Positions 1 through 12,350 of a stretch of 20,664 bases of DNA are shown one piece after another; positions within the stretch are counted from its first letter, which is position 1, and the number at the start of each line of letters is the position of its first letter. A program made the position numbers and the translations under genes. The notes under the pieces are model-generated. The model was not told where the DNA came from, made no database searches, and saw nothing but the letters and a program-made list of their open reading frames with translations. Source of the stretch: Phoronis australis (lineage: Eukaryota > Phoronida > Phoronidae); NCBI GenBank assembly GCA_002633005.1, contig NMRA01000783.1, positions 118,926 through 139,589 of the forward strand. The letters run 5' to 3'.

Positions 1-805
1 AAGGACTATTGTATCCAATTACAAGTAAACAATTGAGTATTAAAATCATGGGTATAATGTTTTACAACCATGTTCATTCTGATTTCCCCCCGAGGCGAAT
101 GTAAATTTCGTGTTGTATAAGGTGTTAGGTTGTAGTTAATTGACATTACCTTAAAGAGGGCTAAGTAGTAAAAATATACAGATTTATTAGGAAGTGGTAT
201 TTATTGCCACGTGTCTTTTATGTTACAGCGAGTTGTGATTGGAACTTTACTGTCTTATGGTCTGAATGGAAGGTCTGCCCAGGAAGAGTGTAATTGGTGT
301 AAATATAGCAAGCTCCTGGCTCAAGACCAATATTCTGACTTCAGGCATTTTACTAGGAAATGTAAAAAACATTGGCAGTACTAGTAAAAAATGATGTATA
401 TTTGCACTTCTTGTGAGTGCCTGAAGAAGACGTGTATCTGTCAATCTTTATTCCTGGTCTGTAATAAAGTGATATTTCTACTGCAGTGGATCGTGTGATT
501 ACTTTTGACAAGCTTGTCTCCTCACTGGACATCATAGAGGTATATGGACAATGTAAAAATTCGAACTGCATAACATCCAATGATGCACCCACAGCCACAT
601 GTTTAGAAGGGAGGTAAATTATGAAAATAAATTTCCAATTGTCCAATGACGTTGCTGATTTTTATGAGTACCGTAGCGTCAAGACCTGCCGCCCAGGTAG
701 ATGATGAATGAGAATGTATCAAAAACGTACAATAGTGTTGCAGAAATTAAGTTTGGCAAGCTTAAAGACATAAGGTAAACTGTATGCGATACATGTACAT
801 GGGCG

Positions 806-872
806 GCGCAGCACTGAAAAAAGTGAGGGCTAAAGCCCCCCNTATGAGCGACGTAGCCCTGAAAAAAGTGGG
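806..872. repeat. Short direct duplication containing an N
   Basis: Two diverged copies of a unit reading roughly gcgrcgyagc.ctgaaaaaagtg then a G-rich stretch lie side by side (about 806-829 and 848-872). They are separated by a C-run that ends in the N at 842. The N sits at the copy junction, so the exact length here may be an assembly artefact. Confidence 0.5.
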
Positions 873-1037
873 GCACTATAGGTCACATCAACACCGTATG
901 TCTCCTAAAACGTCCAAGAGTCCAGATATTCGCTTATTGCATATTCTTGAATATTGAGCCGAAGAGGACTAAAGGTATCTACAAGTACACTAAGGTGATC
1001 CAGTAGAACGCTCTATTGTGCGGGGGTATTGCGCAAC

Positions 1038-1074
1038 CCTCGTCCCCATGATACCCGGTATCATGGGGTCGAGG
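1038..1074. repeat. Near-perfect palindrome (18-bp stem)
   Basis: Inner arms 1044-1055 (ccccatgatacc) and 1057-1068 are exact reverse complements around one base. The next six bases on each side pair with one mismatch. It would form a tight hairpin with almost no loop. It has no run of T that would suggest a terminator; it is more likely part of a small repeat. Confidence 0.7.
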
Positions 1075-2031
1075 CTCTCTCAATCGTGCCACGACATTCG
1101 GTCACTGTTCATGTACTGTGAAAACTAACATTGCTACCGAAAACTGAACTCGGGAAATTAAATGCTTGTGACCAAATTATTAAAATTTTTGAATTGCTTT
1201 GGTAAATCGGGAATTTATCATCAATGAAAATCTTAGAGTGGGAACAGAATGAAACTTGATGTATACATATAACCTGTGTCCTCACTAAGGACAGATTTAA
1301 TTTCACGACACTGACTACGTGGATATTTTTGTCGACCACTAATTTTCCTGGCGTGGGCTGGGCTTGCCAAACCCGCCGCTTGAAGTCGGTTTCTGTTGTC
1401 ATTTTATTGGAGACGTGAAACGTTCACCAACCTTTTGTGCTGAACGACTCGAAAATACACTGAATTGCAAGTTAGCTTAGACAATGCAAATCAGCCCGTT
1501 TTGTTATGGAATTCGGTGTTTTGTTCGTGGCATACCAGACGATCCTTTGTACGAAGTGGCCCGCTACAGTGGTAGAAAATCCACAGTTTTGCATGTACTT
1601 GGATTGTGGCTTACCATTTGCAGAAACATCATAATCGCATGAACGAAATCTCTAGGCTCGGGTTTCTCATGCCATTACAAATGCAAATTCACAGTTGATA
1701 CAATATTTGTCAATTTCTGTAAGGTGTTATATCGTGTACATTACTACAAATAAAAAGATGAGCTCCTGCAGCAAGACTCCCGCCAAACCCTAGCCTATTA
1801 TTTTGTAAACGGTATTTCAAGTTAAGGCATTAGAAATAGTTTTCTCGAGCGTAAAATCGTACAGATATATACAAATGTACATCGAGGATTTTTTGCAAAC
1901 GATAACGTAGTATACGGCAACTGGTGAATAATGTACTGAATGAACGGAGCTGTCCTAGGACACGAAATGTACTACATTTCATAAAACGTGCTAACTAAGA
2001 TAACAATGAAAGATGTTTCGGGTTGTTATTA

Positions 2032-2037
2032 TTTATT
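2032..2037 (-). terminator. Polyadenylation signal AATAAA of the FREP gene
   Basis: A canonical AATAAA on the minus strand whose first base is 44 bases beyond the last base of the TAA stop at 2081-2083. A second AATAAA overlaps the stop codon region (2076-2085) but is too close to be the likely signal. The second FREP copy has AATAAA at the same spacing, which supports this choice. Confidence 0.6.
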
Positions 2038-2080
2038 ACGATATTCACCATGATTACACGTAAATATCTCCACCATTTAT

Positions 2081-5000
2081 TTATTTGGTGTTACTTGCTT
2101 TGAACCCGGTCGGTCTCATCATCATACAGGCTCTCTTCAGTGAGTAGAAGTGACCTTTAAAATGCCACCAGTTGATTCCGTTTGCTACCGACTGCTCCGC
2201 TTTCTCTTTGCCATAATACTGACCGTTGAGGTTGGAGTAATGACAGTTAGTGTACCACCAGGCACCTTTACGTAAATCCGCACAATTACCGGAATGAACG
2301 TCGTTATCTCTGTCCTTCGTAGTAAAGGGACGGCCGTTATGAGGCGTCAGAGAATCGCCTGAAACATCACAAATGCTAAGAAAACACGATATTAACTGTC
2401 ATGAGACAATGCTCACATGAAAATTTCTATGAACCACTCGACGACTTCTTTAATTCTAGATTGATCAGACTTACTGAACAGTTGTTGAAAGCAGAAATTA
2501 TAGAACTTTTTACTGCATGCATACGTTTGCATTCATGTATGCCAGAAAATTTGATCAGTTTTCTGAACATTATGTTTAAATTATGCTTGAAACCATGTTT
2601 TTCATCTCAAAATATGCACTTTTGCTGTTTGGGGCTGGGCTGCCTAGACTATTCACATTTTAATTCACTGAAGCATCATCAATTTCTTGGAAGATCAATT
2701 TTAATTTTGAAAAAAATCTTCTATTATTCATTAAAGGCCTTTGAACCCTTGGAGGTCAGCAGAAGAACATATTAACCTTGACATGTATGCCGCCACATGA
2801 CAGCACGTACTACACCGTACATAAAAACTTAAAGCACACACGTGACATTTGAGTTCAGTTACGTGCAGTTCATGAAGGACGTCATCGACAAGTCTGTGCA
2901 TGATATTTGCACGAAACGGCCGAGCCGAGTAACGTAGATGAAGTAATATCCCACGAGACATTATTCCAGTCTCGGTCGATACGCGGAATAATGTCGAGTG
3001 GGATATTACTTCATCTACGCCAATCGAGGTACGTTTTGTATTTATCCCATACGCTTCGAATTCCTAAGTTTCGTTGATATTCACGGCAGACTTTTTAAAT
3101 TCTTCACTCATATTGTTCACGTGGCGGATCACAGCCTATATGTATGTACTTGCGCGTTAGGTTGCAATTTTTCTCTAGTAAAAGAAACAGTTTTAAATGT
3201 AATGATTTATTACTATAAAAGATATAACAAAGATGAAAACAACGGTAACTGTACGTGCATTGAACTTGTAACATCTCCTGAAAATAGTTAAATAACAACA
3301 ATATTTGATAGTGTAGTTATACCCATAGGAATCGGCGCACACTATATAATATTTAGCAATATTTAGAACTGTCAGTCCTGTTCCAGATGTTACGATTGAG
3401 TCCTGATTGCATGTTGAGTGTTATTTATACTGCTGCAATCGTATTAGTTTAAACTATTTTCGGAAAGTTTGATGTTCGAACCGGCTACGACGTCGAGTCG
3501 ACATTGCCCTACCTTTTGAACTTTCCATGTCAGAGGTCACTGTTGAAGTAGTGCGGAAGGTGAATACGGAAAACATTATTACATGGCCGTTATTGTACTC
3601 GACTCATTCAACGTTAATAGCCAAATATCTACATGTAGACGACTTTAGATTTTAACTCATCAAAAACATGTACTTCCTGAAAGTAGAAAGTCTGTACATT
3701 TTGGTCTCCGACTTTATACCAACTAGAATCTGCCGTTCATAGGTTCACGTGATCGTGTCTTTTAAGTAAAATTTAGCGAACACTCAAGTATACATTAATG
3801 TATCGTCCGTCCATAGCAGAACAGTATGAATTACATTACCAAACTGCGTTCGAATAACAGCTGTACAATAAGAAACCTTCTAAATTTTCACTTCGTTTTC
3901 ATTTTTTTACAGCTTTTGAGTTTTTTCGTGAAAACAATACCCGTTCTATTTTTGGTAGCCTCTCTTGCAAAAGCGGGGCACTTTAAAAACAGTTTCAAAC
4001 AATTTTAAGGAACGATGCATAAAGCATGTTATCTGGAAGTATTGCACTAATTCAATCATTTATTTCTGATACACGTACACGGCGTTCTTAAGTTGGCAAA
4101 TTTGGACATTTTCCTGGGCGCTGAACACTGTGCATATTTTTTGCAGGCTGTTCAAATTTGAGTTGCAAGACATTCAAATCCATTATTCATTGTATGAAAT
4201 TCTTAAACAGTTCCTGAAGGTTTATAATGTTTGCAAATAATTGACAGGCATCCTGGAGAACCTGTTTATGAGTTAAATTTGTTGCGCAGAACTCTAGCTT
4301 TTGCAATTGCCGGTATATGATGTTCGTATTTTCGTTGGGAAGCACCCATCTCACTAACGGATGACGCCAGACATGTACACTGTCGCGTTTTTGACGACGT
4401 GGATAGATCAGCACTTGTAGACGCTTAGCGACAATTGAAAAGGTTTCTACTCGAAAACAAATGGATACTTAGTTACGGTTTTATGCGCCGAAGCTCAGTC
4501 GAATTTCGACGTTGGCTGGTTTATTTTGAAAACTGGTACATGAAAATAATAATTTCAATAGCAGGAAACGAGTAACAATTGATGTGGGGTTACACTCCGT
4601 CAGGATCTCAAGTTTCAAAAAAGAAAGAGAGCGACAGACTGATAACTGAGCTCAGCCATTACCCCTAGCCAGGGATGTGTCTCTGCAGAAGTACAGGTTT
4701 TGCATTCCCTAAAAATTGCCTTCTTGAATTTGAAAATCTGAATCAATCTGCTTTGGAAAATTTGTGCATGTAACAAGTTTTCTCAAACTTAGTTTTCGAA
4801 GTATATGCTTGAAAGCGCGTGTTCAAATTTATGGCTTTAGATATGATCTATATTTCAAAAATGGGGATACCTGACAAGATATCCAGACCAAGGTCCTCAA
4901 AAGGTAAATCAAGCACTGGTAGTCGTTCTCTTAAAAATCCTCTCCTCTACATGTTTGACTGCAATTTTCTGTTCCCAACTGTCCCCTGGCACCCCCCCCC

Positions 5001-7283
5001 CCTTAAGCTAGTGCGTGTTGGCCACGTTCACCCTGATGCCTGCGAAATATCGGGATGGCCCGGGTAATACTTGCACACGCCCATTGATTGGCTTGAAATG
5101 CAAGTCACCACAATGTCAACACGGTGTGAACAATTTACCTGCAGTGCCAGAATAGGGGCCAATCGTCAGTTTGTACTTCGACGTCTCAGGGCCCAGAGAG
5201 AAAGTATCGTAAACGGCGTGCGCTTTCGTATGTTTGAAATCTTCTAAGTCGACTCTCAGCTTGTAGTTATCTTGCTGCGTCAGCCGGTGAATATTGGCAT
5301 TGCCTTAAACACGAATAAAGAATGTTGCAAACATTTTGTCCCGTCAGCAAGTCGCCATCTTTTGACCACATCACGTGACCTATTGAATATAAGTCTGAAT
5401 AAAGAATCACCAACCAATGGAAATGGCAAAGCCAAAATTACATAAAGAACGACCACTTTCTCCGAATAATAATTACAGTCATAAAGTACGTGTGTTTGAC
5501 TATTCTCAGATGTAAACAAACATTTACACACCTATCCAAAATTCACCCATCAAGTTGCCGAATCCTGCCTTATACTGTGACCAATCCCGAAAGAAGTCAA
5601 CAGTACCATCTTGTCGTCGTTGAAACACCTGTCAAAAGGTATGTGGTACATGTAATTATTTGTTGTTCACTTACTATTTTTTGAACATAATTAATTGATC
5701 TATAATTAGCCGATGAGCCATGGTAGACAATGCTTTATCAGGAAAAACCAACGTAAATCACGTGCTCCGAGTATTTGCACACTTTAGAACACTTCATTTA
5801 AATGGTCTATGTTTCGCAATGTGCTTTGCTCCAGATTTAGGCGCATCATTCGCAAATGGACGCATGCGTTTAAATACGGGCATTGATAAAACAATTAATT
5901 TAAACAAACCTGCATTGCAACAAGACAATATACAACAGTATCATTAGGGAACAGCTTGACTGGTTATGCTTACTGTCCATCCGCCTCCGTCGGTCACCAT
6001 GTCACAGTAAACCTCTATCTCACCAGAGCCATCTTTGGGATGGATAGCGTAAACACCACTTTGTCGGGCACCATCATGGTACAGATCTGCACAGTCCTTG
6101 CACCTTTTCCCTAAAACTAGGGAAGTTAAATGGATTTGAAATGCATCTGAGCTTAAAACGTCTTGAACAGAACTTTGCGAAACTTTAGGCTAAAGCACCT
6201 CATTTCACGAAATGTTTAAATTTAGTCAAGCAAACAATACGTGTAAACATGTTTAATAACAGAACTTAAATAGTACATCAGCGGCCTTATAGATCGATTT
6301 TGGTATTCAGCAGAAACTGAAAGATGACCTGGGACTGAATTGGTTAACGTTTATAGCCAGTTTGCTACCACATACCTTTGGGTTTATTGACATACCCACT
6401 CAGACGTGCCTTGATGCTCTCAACGTCATGATTTATAGTGTTAAGCTGGTTTTGAAGTTCACCGTATAGCTCACGCTGAATTTCTTCACTTCGTCTTCAA
6501 AAACAAAAACAAATCAACTATTTAGTAAGGCTTGACGCAGCTTATAGGATTATTTTGATGCCTAAGCGAAACACTCTGGTCGACACTAGTAGATTTCAAG
6601 TCTCAATGTTTTTTGAATTGTGTGCTGGCTGCAGCATGCAGTTCGTTTTATGCCATTTGCCCAGATCGATCAAATAACGTACTGATATAGCGTGACTGAC
6701 ACACATGCGCTGTTATTTCAGCTAACATAAATTGATACAACATATAACACTTGGAAGTCGAACTGGCAGTTTAAGATTAAAAATGCCATTTCCTTCCACT
6801 TTGTTTGCACCTGTTGCGATCATAGAAAAGGCCTCGTCATTTTAAATGTACCAAGGACATGCTTGGCGGAACGTCACTGCTCTGTAGATTCATGTAATTA
6901 TGTTTTTCTGTCAAATTTCAAAGTTTATGAAAAATGAAGTTCAATTATAAACACAAGTGGCGGTCATTTTTCGGTACAACACTAGACAGGTGAGAAACCC
7001 ACACTAAAAATTAGCATAATGTTCTAAATGATTTCATGTCAAACATATCAATGGAAATTTATCTGATGAAATTAGCTAGTGCGTTCACGCTGATTCCGTT
7101 TTGTAAAAATTCAACAAAGTGGAAAGAAGACCTGGCGGAATTTTTAGAAACCAGTTGCAAGATTTTCCTACGAAGGCTCTACGTGCCACCTGTACAATAA
7201 CATTTTACTTACCCTTCAACACCGGACAACAACAACAGCACGGACAAGATTAACATAACGGCTAAGTTACACAGCTTCACCAT
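2081..7283 (-). CDS. Secreted fibrinogen-related protein (FREP / ficolin-like), complete, 6 exons, 288 aa
   Basis: Exons on the minus strand, in order: 7283-7213, 6494-6376, 6110-5974, 5628-5532, 5303-5139, 2358-2081. Every intron is GT-AG, the phases match at all five junctions, and the total of 867 nt is 288 codons plus TAA. Exon 1 encodes a signal peptide (MVKLCNLAV, then a Leu/Val-rich core ending SGVEG). Exon 2 (residues 24-63) is a charged, probably helical linker with no collagen repeats. Residues 67-284 form one fibrinogen C-terminal domain: CKDCADLY (67-74), VYCDM (97-101), [17 protein letters not shown], the calcium-site motif DRDND (212-216), GNCADL (220-225), [14 protein letters not shown] and ANGINW. 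Expected disulfides are C70-C99 and C222-C235. Related proteins are secreted, usually oligomeric lectins that bind acetylated sugars in innate immunity; ligand and oligomer state here are unknown. The lack of collagen argues against a true ficolin, and tenascin or angiopoietin orthology cannot be claimed. C67 and C274 are extra cysteines. The exon 5-6 intron (2359-5138) is large and holds repeats. Confidence 0.95.
2933..3019. mobile_element. Inverted repeat / MITE-like hairpin, 35-bp arms
   Basis: Arms 2933-2967 and 2985-3019 are reverse complements with 2 mismatches in 35, around a 17-base loop. It lies inside the large exon 5-6 intron of the FREP gene. Arm similarity this high implies recent insertion or gene conversion. 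No transposase or clear target duplication was seen, so family assignment is open. Confidence 0.75.
3676..4115. repeat. Dispersed repeat, copy A
   Basis: This stretch aligns by eye, with gaps, to 8384-8700 and 12440-12755. Shared landmarks in the same order are: ctgaaagtagaaag; a 'cgttttc...tttt..gaatttttt' block; a 'ttttggtagcc...gcaaaa' block; 'cattttaaaa'; and 'atttggacatttt'. No protein is apparent. It lies in the exon 5-6 intron of the FREP gene. Confidence 0.6.
4985..5003. repeat. Poly-C tract
   Basis: A run of C bases interrupted near its left end, in the exon 5-6 intron about 135 bases downstream of the exon 5 donor. Such runs are prone to length variation and sequencing error. Confidence 0.6.
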
Positions 7284-7355
7284 GCTTGATCAGCGACGAA
7301 TTACGCGCACAATGCTCGAGACTGAACGTAACTTATACATTCATGCAAACGTTTA

Positions 7356-7362
7356 TTATATA
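7356..7362 (-). promoter_or_regulatory. TATA-like box of the FREP gene
   Basis: The minus strand reads TATATAA here, 73-79 bases upstream of the start codon at 7283. Transcription starting about 30 bases downstream would leave a short 5' leader of roughly 45-50 bases with no intron needed. The position is plausible, but AT-rich DNA gives chance matches, so this rests on location and motif only. Confidence 0.45.
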
Positions 7363-8383
7363 GACTTTGGTGATCATCGGTGGGTCTTTTGAAGACAGCA
7401 TGTTTCAAAAATAGTATTTTTGTCAATAGGAGTGACATGTTTTTGACACCGGAAAGTCATGCCTGAGGCCACAACAAAGAGGTTCTAAAAAGATTTTTTT
7501 TACGAGCAATGCTCTACACGACATTCCACGAACTTGCTCTACAACAACAGAGAACATTAATTGCATGCTATGACTTTCAACGTCATAAAAAAATCAAATT
7601 GGTTCTTTCTTTCCAAACTGCTCCGATCACTGACGTTACCACGCGGCAGCACAACATGGCCAAGCTCTCTCTGCCCATTGCTATAAAACACCCATGGTCG
7701 CATTTCAATTTACATTTCACTCTCAAAACTGGGCCCACCCCGATCGCCCACAGCTTCGCGTTTGGTACCCCTGTTAAACACTTTTGTCTGAGACAGTCGT
7801 TCTAATATTCATTATGACCCCAATGCAGGCGATAGGCTTTCCGTTTCCAACTCGAACTCGTGCTTCTGTTAGGTCTTACTAAAAATTGTAATTGCATATT
7901 TTATCAATGTGAGAAAACAGTACACCAACAGGGGTGCCTCGGTACAATATAGTGCAAACCTTTGAGCACATTACTTCCTTCACGTACATGTACAAAACCT
8001 CTCTCTCAATCTGTAGAGACATATTTCTCCAAAAAGCATAATCGTTCCCCCGTCCCTTTGCCTGAAAGCATGTTTTCACATAAAGAACGTTCGGTATTAT
8101 GACTATATAGGATTAATTGTTCTATTCATCAAATTTTGTTTCCACTTCACATCGTGTTATTCTCGACGAACTTTTTACCCTCTGTTTTATTTTTTAAAAT
8201 TTTACGCCAACAACACGAAGCAGAAAAAATCGCGGTTTAGAAAAATAGAATAAATTGGTTCTTTGACATGGTATAAATTTAAACTCGAATTTAAGGATTT
8301 CGTAGGACATTATCGAGAAATCTGTGCTTTTGCCAAATATTTATGCACAATCATAGGATTTAACTCGGTAAAATTATTATTTT

Positions 8384-8700
8384 CTGAAAGTAGAAAGCCT
8401 GAAGTAGTTGATTTCTGACTTATTCCAAACTGCAACCACAACGATTACAAAACGAACATGCACAGCAAAACAACGATATAAAAACGTGATCAAATTTCGT
8501 TTGTTATGGCCGTTCAAAAAATCTCAAAGGCTCTGTAACAACGTTTCTTTTTAGTTTTATACATCTTTTTGAATTTTCCATCGACATCATAAAAGTCCCA
8601 TTTTGATAGCCCTTTATGCAAAATCAGACCATTTTAAAACCAATTCCTTCGTGTATAAGAAGTAACAGTCCTTGTAGACAGATGTCATAAAATACTTGAC
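8384..8700. repeat. Dispersed repeat, copy B
   Basis: Diverged copy of the repeat at 3676-4115. Landmarks in order: ctgaaagtagaaag at 8384; a cacagcaaaacaacgatat block shared with copy C; 'gaattttcc'; 'gatagcccttt.tgcaaaatcag'; 'cattttaaaaccaattcc'. The terminal 'aaatttggacat' block appears only near 9000, so about 280 bases may be inserted in this copy. Confidence 0.6.
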
Positions 8701-9917
8701 CGATTTGGTTCCAAGCTCTCTTGAATTCATGTCTTTCAAACTCTGTAGAACAATTGATGTTCAGAGGGCAAAGTGTACAGCAGCCCACCAATCGTGGCTA
8801 CCAACGCTAATAAAACAACACACCATTCTAAACTATACATTTGAATTCCGGCTCTTCGAATAGCACCGCTCATTTTCAAAATGGAGGACAAAATGATAAA
8901 CGCCCGCGAAATACCCAATTGCGTAAAACATAGAATCTGGAAATTTTATGTGAATCCGATCAGCCATATTTTAGAGACATAATGGTTCGAAGGTAAGGCA
9001 AATTTGGACATCTTTTGCGGTCGTAATTCTTAATAATTATTGTGGTTCCTATTTGTTGAACGGCTTAACCGAGCAAAATGTGTAAAGTTTCTTATTTTAA
9101 CAAAATAAGTGTTTTTGATTTTGGAAAACTCTGTTTCAGTCGAATAACGGTAACGTTACTATATTGGTGATGGCACTGAACAATGCAGTTCCTCAATTTA
9201 TTTTACATGAAATCAAGATTTTAATATGTGAACTTAGTAGGCTCAATGTAAAAATGTGGTAATTGTGTATGAGCGATTTCGTGTTTTAAACATATTTTTG
9301 TCAAACTTTATTATAAAGATTATTAAAAAATACATAATACAGTTCTAAAAATTTGGCAACATACATGTATGTGTAGAATTTACTTTGCCTACTGAACCAT
9401 TTTGCACGAAAAAGCTTTATTGTTTCTAGCATGTTTATGACATTCAACTTATAACAGTTGAGCTGTTACTGTACTTAAAATGTCTTAGGGGAAGAACACG
9501 TGTGCACAATTAGTGTGTTGACAACCTTTTGTACGAGTGAGCGCAGTTGCAGATATCATCGGTGTCATAAATAACTGTTTTTAGTGTCGCTTTGTCGCGG
9601 TGACCAGTTTTTGTTGCGAGTTAATAAAATATGAAAAAAATCTATTTGTCCCTGAGGGGACGTCTTGAAACGGCTATAGTAAGTTTAGTTCTGTCTTTTC
9701 TATGTTTCTCACAACTGCCCATTGTCATCATAACGCGCTGTTGAGGCCCGCGGGTAAGCAATTTAATCAAACGTCTTTACGTTTTGTTTTCGACAAAAGG
9801 AAAAACCTTTGACATTTAAAAATCTTGGTGTTTCTTACATTGTTATTGTCATTTGAGCAAATATATTACTCTTCTAATATTGTCATAGTTGTTTGTGCAG
9901 TTATCAGTTACAATATT

Positions 9918-9946
9918 CAGTGGCGGATCTAGGATATCACAAGGGG
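9918..9946. mobile_element. 'tggcggatct' element end, copy 1
   Basis: The sequence cagtggcggatctaggatat followed by cacaagggg is nearly the same as at 19056-19084. Only this end is clearly matched here; the other end was not located, and a tRNA-like SINE head lies about 200 bases away. Short G/C-tailed repeats of this type are common in invertebrate genomes. Confidence 0.55.
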
Positions 9947-10148
9947 AGGCTCAACATTTTGTCTGTAAACATTTGCTCAAGGCACGATTGTAGATGCACA
10001 TAGCACCGAATGGGGGGAGGTCGGCCGGCCGGTCAGGAAAATTTTCTATTTTTCCTCTAAAAATCAAGCATTTTCCTTGATTCCCGAAGTATTATCCAAG
10101 AAAAAAGGCAAAAAACGGTGTCAGCCAGAAAAAACTGTAAGTACCTTA

Positions 10149-10201
10149 GACTCGAACTCGCGACTAAGCGGACATAGCGCGCGTGCTTTACCACTGCACC
10201 A
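10149..10201 (-). mobile_element. tRNA-derived SINE head
   Basis: On the minus strand an A-box-like TGGTGCAGTGGTAAAGCA (10184-10201) is followed at normal tRNA spacing by a B-box-like GAGTTCGAGTC (10149-10159). This is the internal RNA polymerase III promoter. I could not fold a full acceptor stem, so it is read as a SINE head or tRNA relic rather than a working tRNA gene. The SINE body would extend to lower coordinates. Confidence 0.5.
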
Positions 10202-11407
10202 CCACGATTTAACTACTAATTTGATATTAAGAGACCTACTTGTTTATGGTCCACAGCGTTTGCGCGAAACCTCCTTCTTTTTGTAATGCTTATTACATGT
10301 TTTATGTTTTGTGCAATAAGTTCGAAACAAATTTGTTGTATTTAAAATAGTCTTCAATTGCTCAAAAGACCAAATCCGTTTTTTTGGTAGGCAATAATGA
10401 CGCGATTGCTTTGGAAATCGTCTTGAGTTCTGAGTGATTCACTAAGGCTTCGATTAAAATTCACGTCTTACCATCAGCTTCTGTTTTTTCACCATCACTC
10501 AGATTCCATTTTCTTTAAAAATGAAGTAATTTTCTACATTGCACAGTGAAGCAGACGACGGAAACGGAGTCGTAGTGCCCAACGCCACTGCCGGTCGCCT
10601 GAGATATCGCGGGAGAGCCTATACTTAGCCATAGTTCCGTTACGATTGCACCGTGTTCCGAATTTGACAGCTGAAGTTGGATCTGACACCCCCCTCTCCC
10701 CCAAACACTAAAACTGCACACATTTAAATATTGTTTCAGCCGTATAATTTCAATTACCGGGGTTAATTAATAAACTCAACATTTCCCTACGCTCTTGCTG
10801 TTTTATTTTTTTGCGTCAGAAGGTACTAAAAACTACAATGAATAATGGCATTGACGGGAATCGGAAGTTTGGCAGGCTTGCTTGAGCACAAGACCCGATA
10901 GTGTCATAACGGCAAAATTATAAGTTATCTGAATGATATTACTTTTTATTACTTTTGAAAAATGTTACCATAGAATCATTATATACATGTATCAAACCAT
11001 GTTGGTGATACACTACATGTACTTGTTTTGCTTATTAAAGTTTCAAGAGTGATAATGTTTATAATATTAACCTTTACGTTTTATCAGCAGATTTTATGGT
11101 AGTTCAACTTGTCGACAATCGTAAACGAAAATCCTTTTAACATACAAATTTTAAAGCTAAAACTGAACCAGGGGTTTAATCTTTGTACTCAAAATCGACT
11201 TCGAAATGTTTTTTTGACATTTCGGTTCTATTTTTGTGGGAACTGAAGATGGGCGTCTATTTGTTATACGAGAACAACCCTGGAAATCGCTTTCGCATTA
11301 TATCCAGGTTATCAATCATTCCCTTGCATACATTTAATAGAACGAGGGAGCTCCGAGGAGTACATGTAGAAGACACCTTTGTCCAATGCTCTATTGTCAG
11401 CCAGTAA

Positions 11408-11473
11408 AGCCAGGATTCGAACCCGGGTCTCCCAGACGGGAGTCCGGAGCTCTAACCAATGAGCCACACTGTC
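11408..11473 (-). mobile_element. tRNA-derived SINE head, well preserved
   Basis: Minus-strand A box TGGCTCATTGGTTAGAGC (11449-11466) and exact consensus B box GGTTCGAATCC (11413-11423). The D stem (GCTC/GAGC) and T stem pair, but the acceptor stem does not and the anticodon stem has mismatches. The likely anticodon loop would read CTCCCGT. Sequence continuing to about 11340 at lower coordinates is probably SINE body. This is not a functional tRNA gene on this evidence. Confidence 0.6.
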
Positions 11474-12297
11474 TATGTCGATTACACCATGATTTGTGAG
11501 GGAGACTTTTTTATCCTACTTTGCACTTGGTGACCCCACCAATAAGGCCATAAGTTCCAATTGTTACTCGTAATCTCGAGTTTTTACTCGAGTTTGTAGT
11601 TCGAATCTGTGGGTCACCCGTTGAAAACTTGGACACGAAACTCGTATAGTACGTTATTGCTTTATATATGTGTGTATGAAAATGGTGTGATATCTTGATT
11701 CATAAACGATTTTTGTTAATTATAAACAAATCTTATAAGATGATTATATTTCATTGAACTTTAACGTAATTTGAAATACCGGCGATAAAATCGATAACAT
11801 CTTTCCCGTAAACAGCAAACACCCATTGATATATTTATCAACCTGAAGTATCTGGTGGTAAATCTAGGATGTCGAGATTGGGTCCCCAAGTACAACTCTC
11901 AAAGGAAAAATGCTCACGTAGTCCCTAATAACATTTTCAATTGAGTGTGAAGGAGAACATCTAAGTCGGCCTTTGTGTGGCGCTTTAAACAAATCAAAGT
12001 TTCAGTGTTTTTTACATGGGTTGCTGTAAGTTGGTTAAAGCTACATCACATGCTCCTCAAACAGGTATTTCCAGATGCTCCGATGCACGAATGTAGATCG
12101 TTAACCGTGGTTGATGGTCATTTTTGGGAGCCCAGAGACTCGCTTGTGAGCTGATGAACTGTTTGGGCAACGTACCCTCCTATGTGTCGTGTATTGCGAG
12201 TCCGGCACCATGATAAGGTTACATGTATGTAGAAAATTTTGAAATGTTTCATAAAAATAATGAAGGTCCTATATTTGATAGACTCTCCTAATAAAGT

Positions 12298-12350
12298 GGA
12301 ACATTTTAAAAGCAATTCCTATCAGCTTTTTGGATAACAGTGCATAAAGC
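12298..12350. repeat. Dispersed repeat, short fragment D
   Basis: Contains aacattttaaaagcaattcc and a 'cagtgcataaag' tract matching the 3' part of copies A-C. It lies just left of copy C, so it may be a partial duplication of that copy. Confidence 0.4.

Larger units (their letters stand above)
1..2031. other. Intergenic, no gene seen
   Basis: No convincing coding region was found: ORFs here are short, lack recognisable motifs and show no splice-consistent partners. The stretch holds one N (842), a short direct duplication (806-872) and a hairpin (1038-1074), listed separately. It lies 3' of the FREP gene. Confidence 0.6.

Noticed and set aside
2401-2775. 124-codon plus-strand ORF
   Set aside because: It lies in the FREP intron antisense to the gene, with no motif, no splice partners and AT-driven composition.
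4187-4414. 75-codon minus-strand ORF in the FREP intron
   Set aside because: Same strand as the gene, but inclusion would break the exactly matching exon 5-6 phase, and no motif is present.
11408-11473. Functional tRNA gene
   Set aside because: A and B boxes are good, but the acceptor stem does not pair and the anticodon stem has mismatches, so a SINE head or relic fits better.
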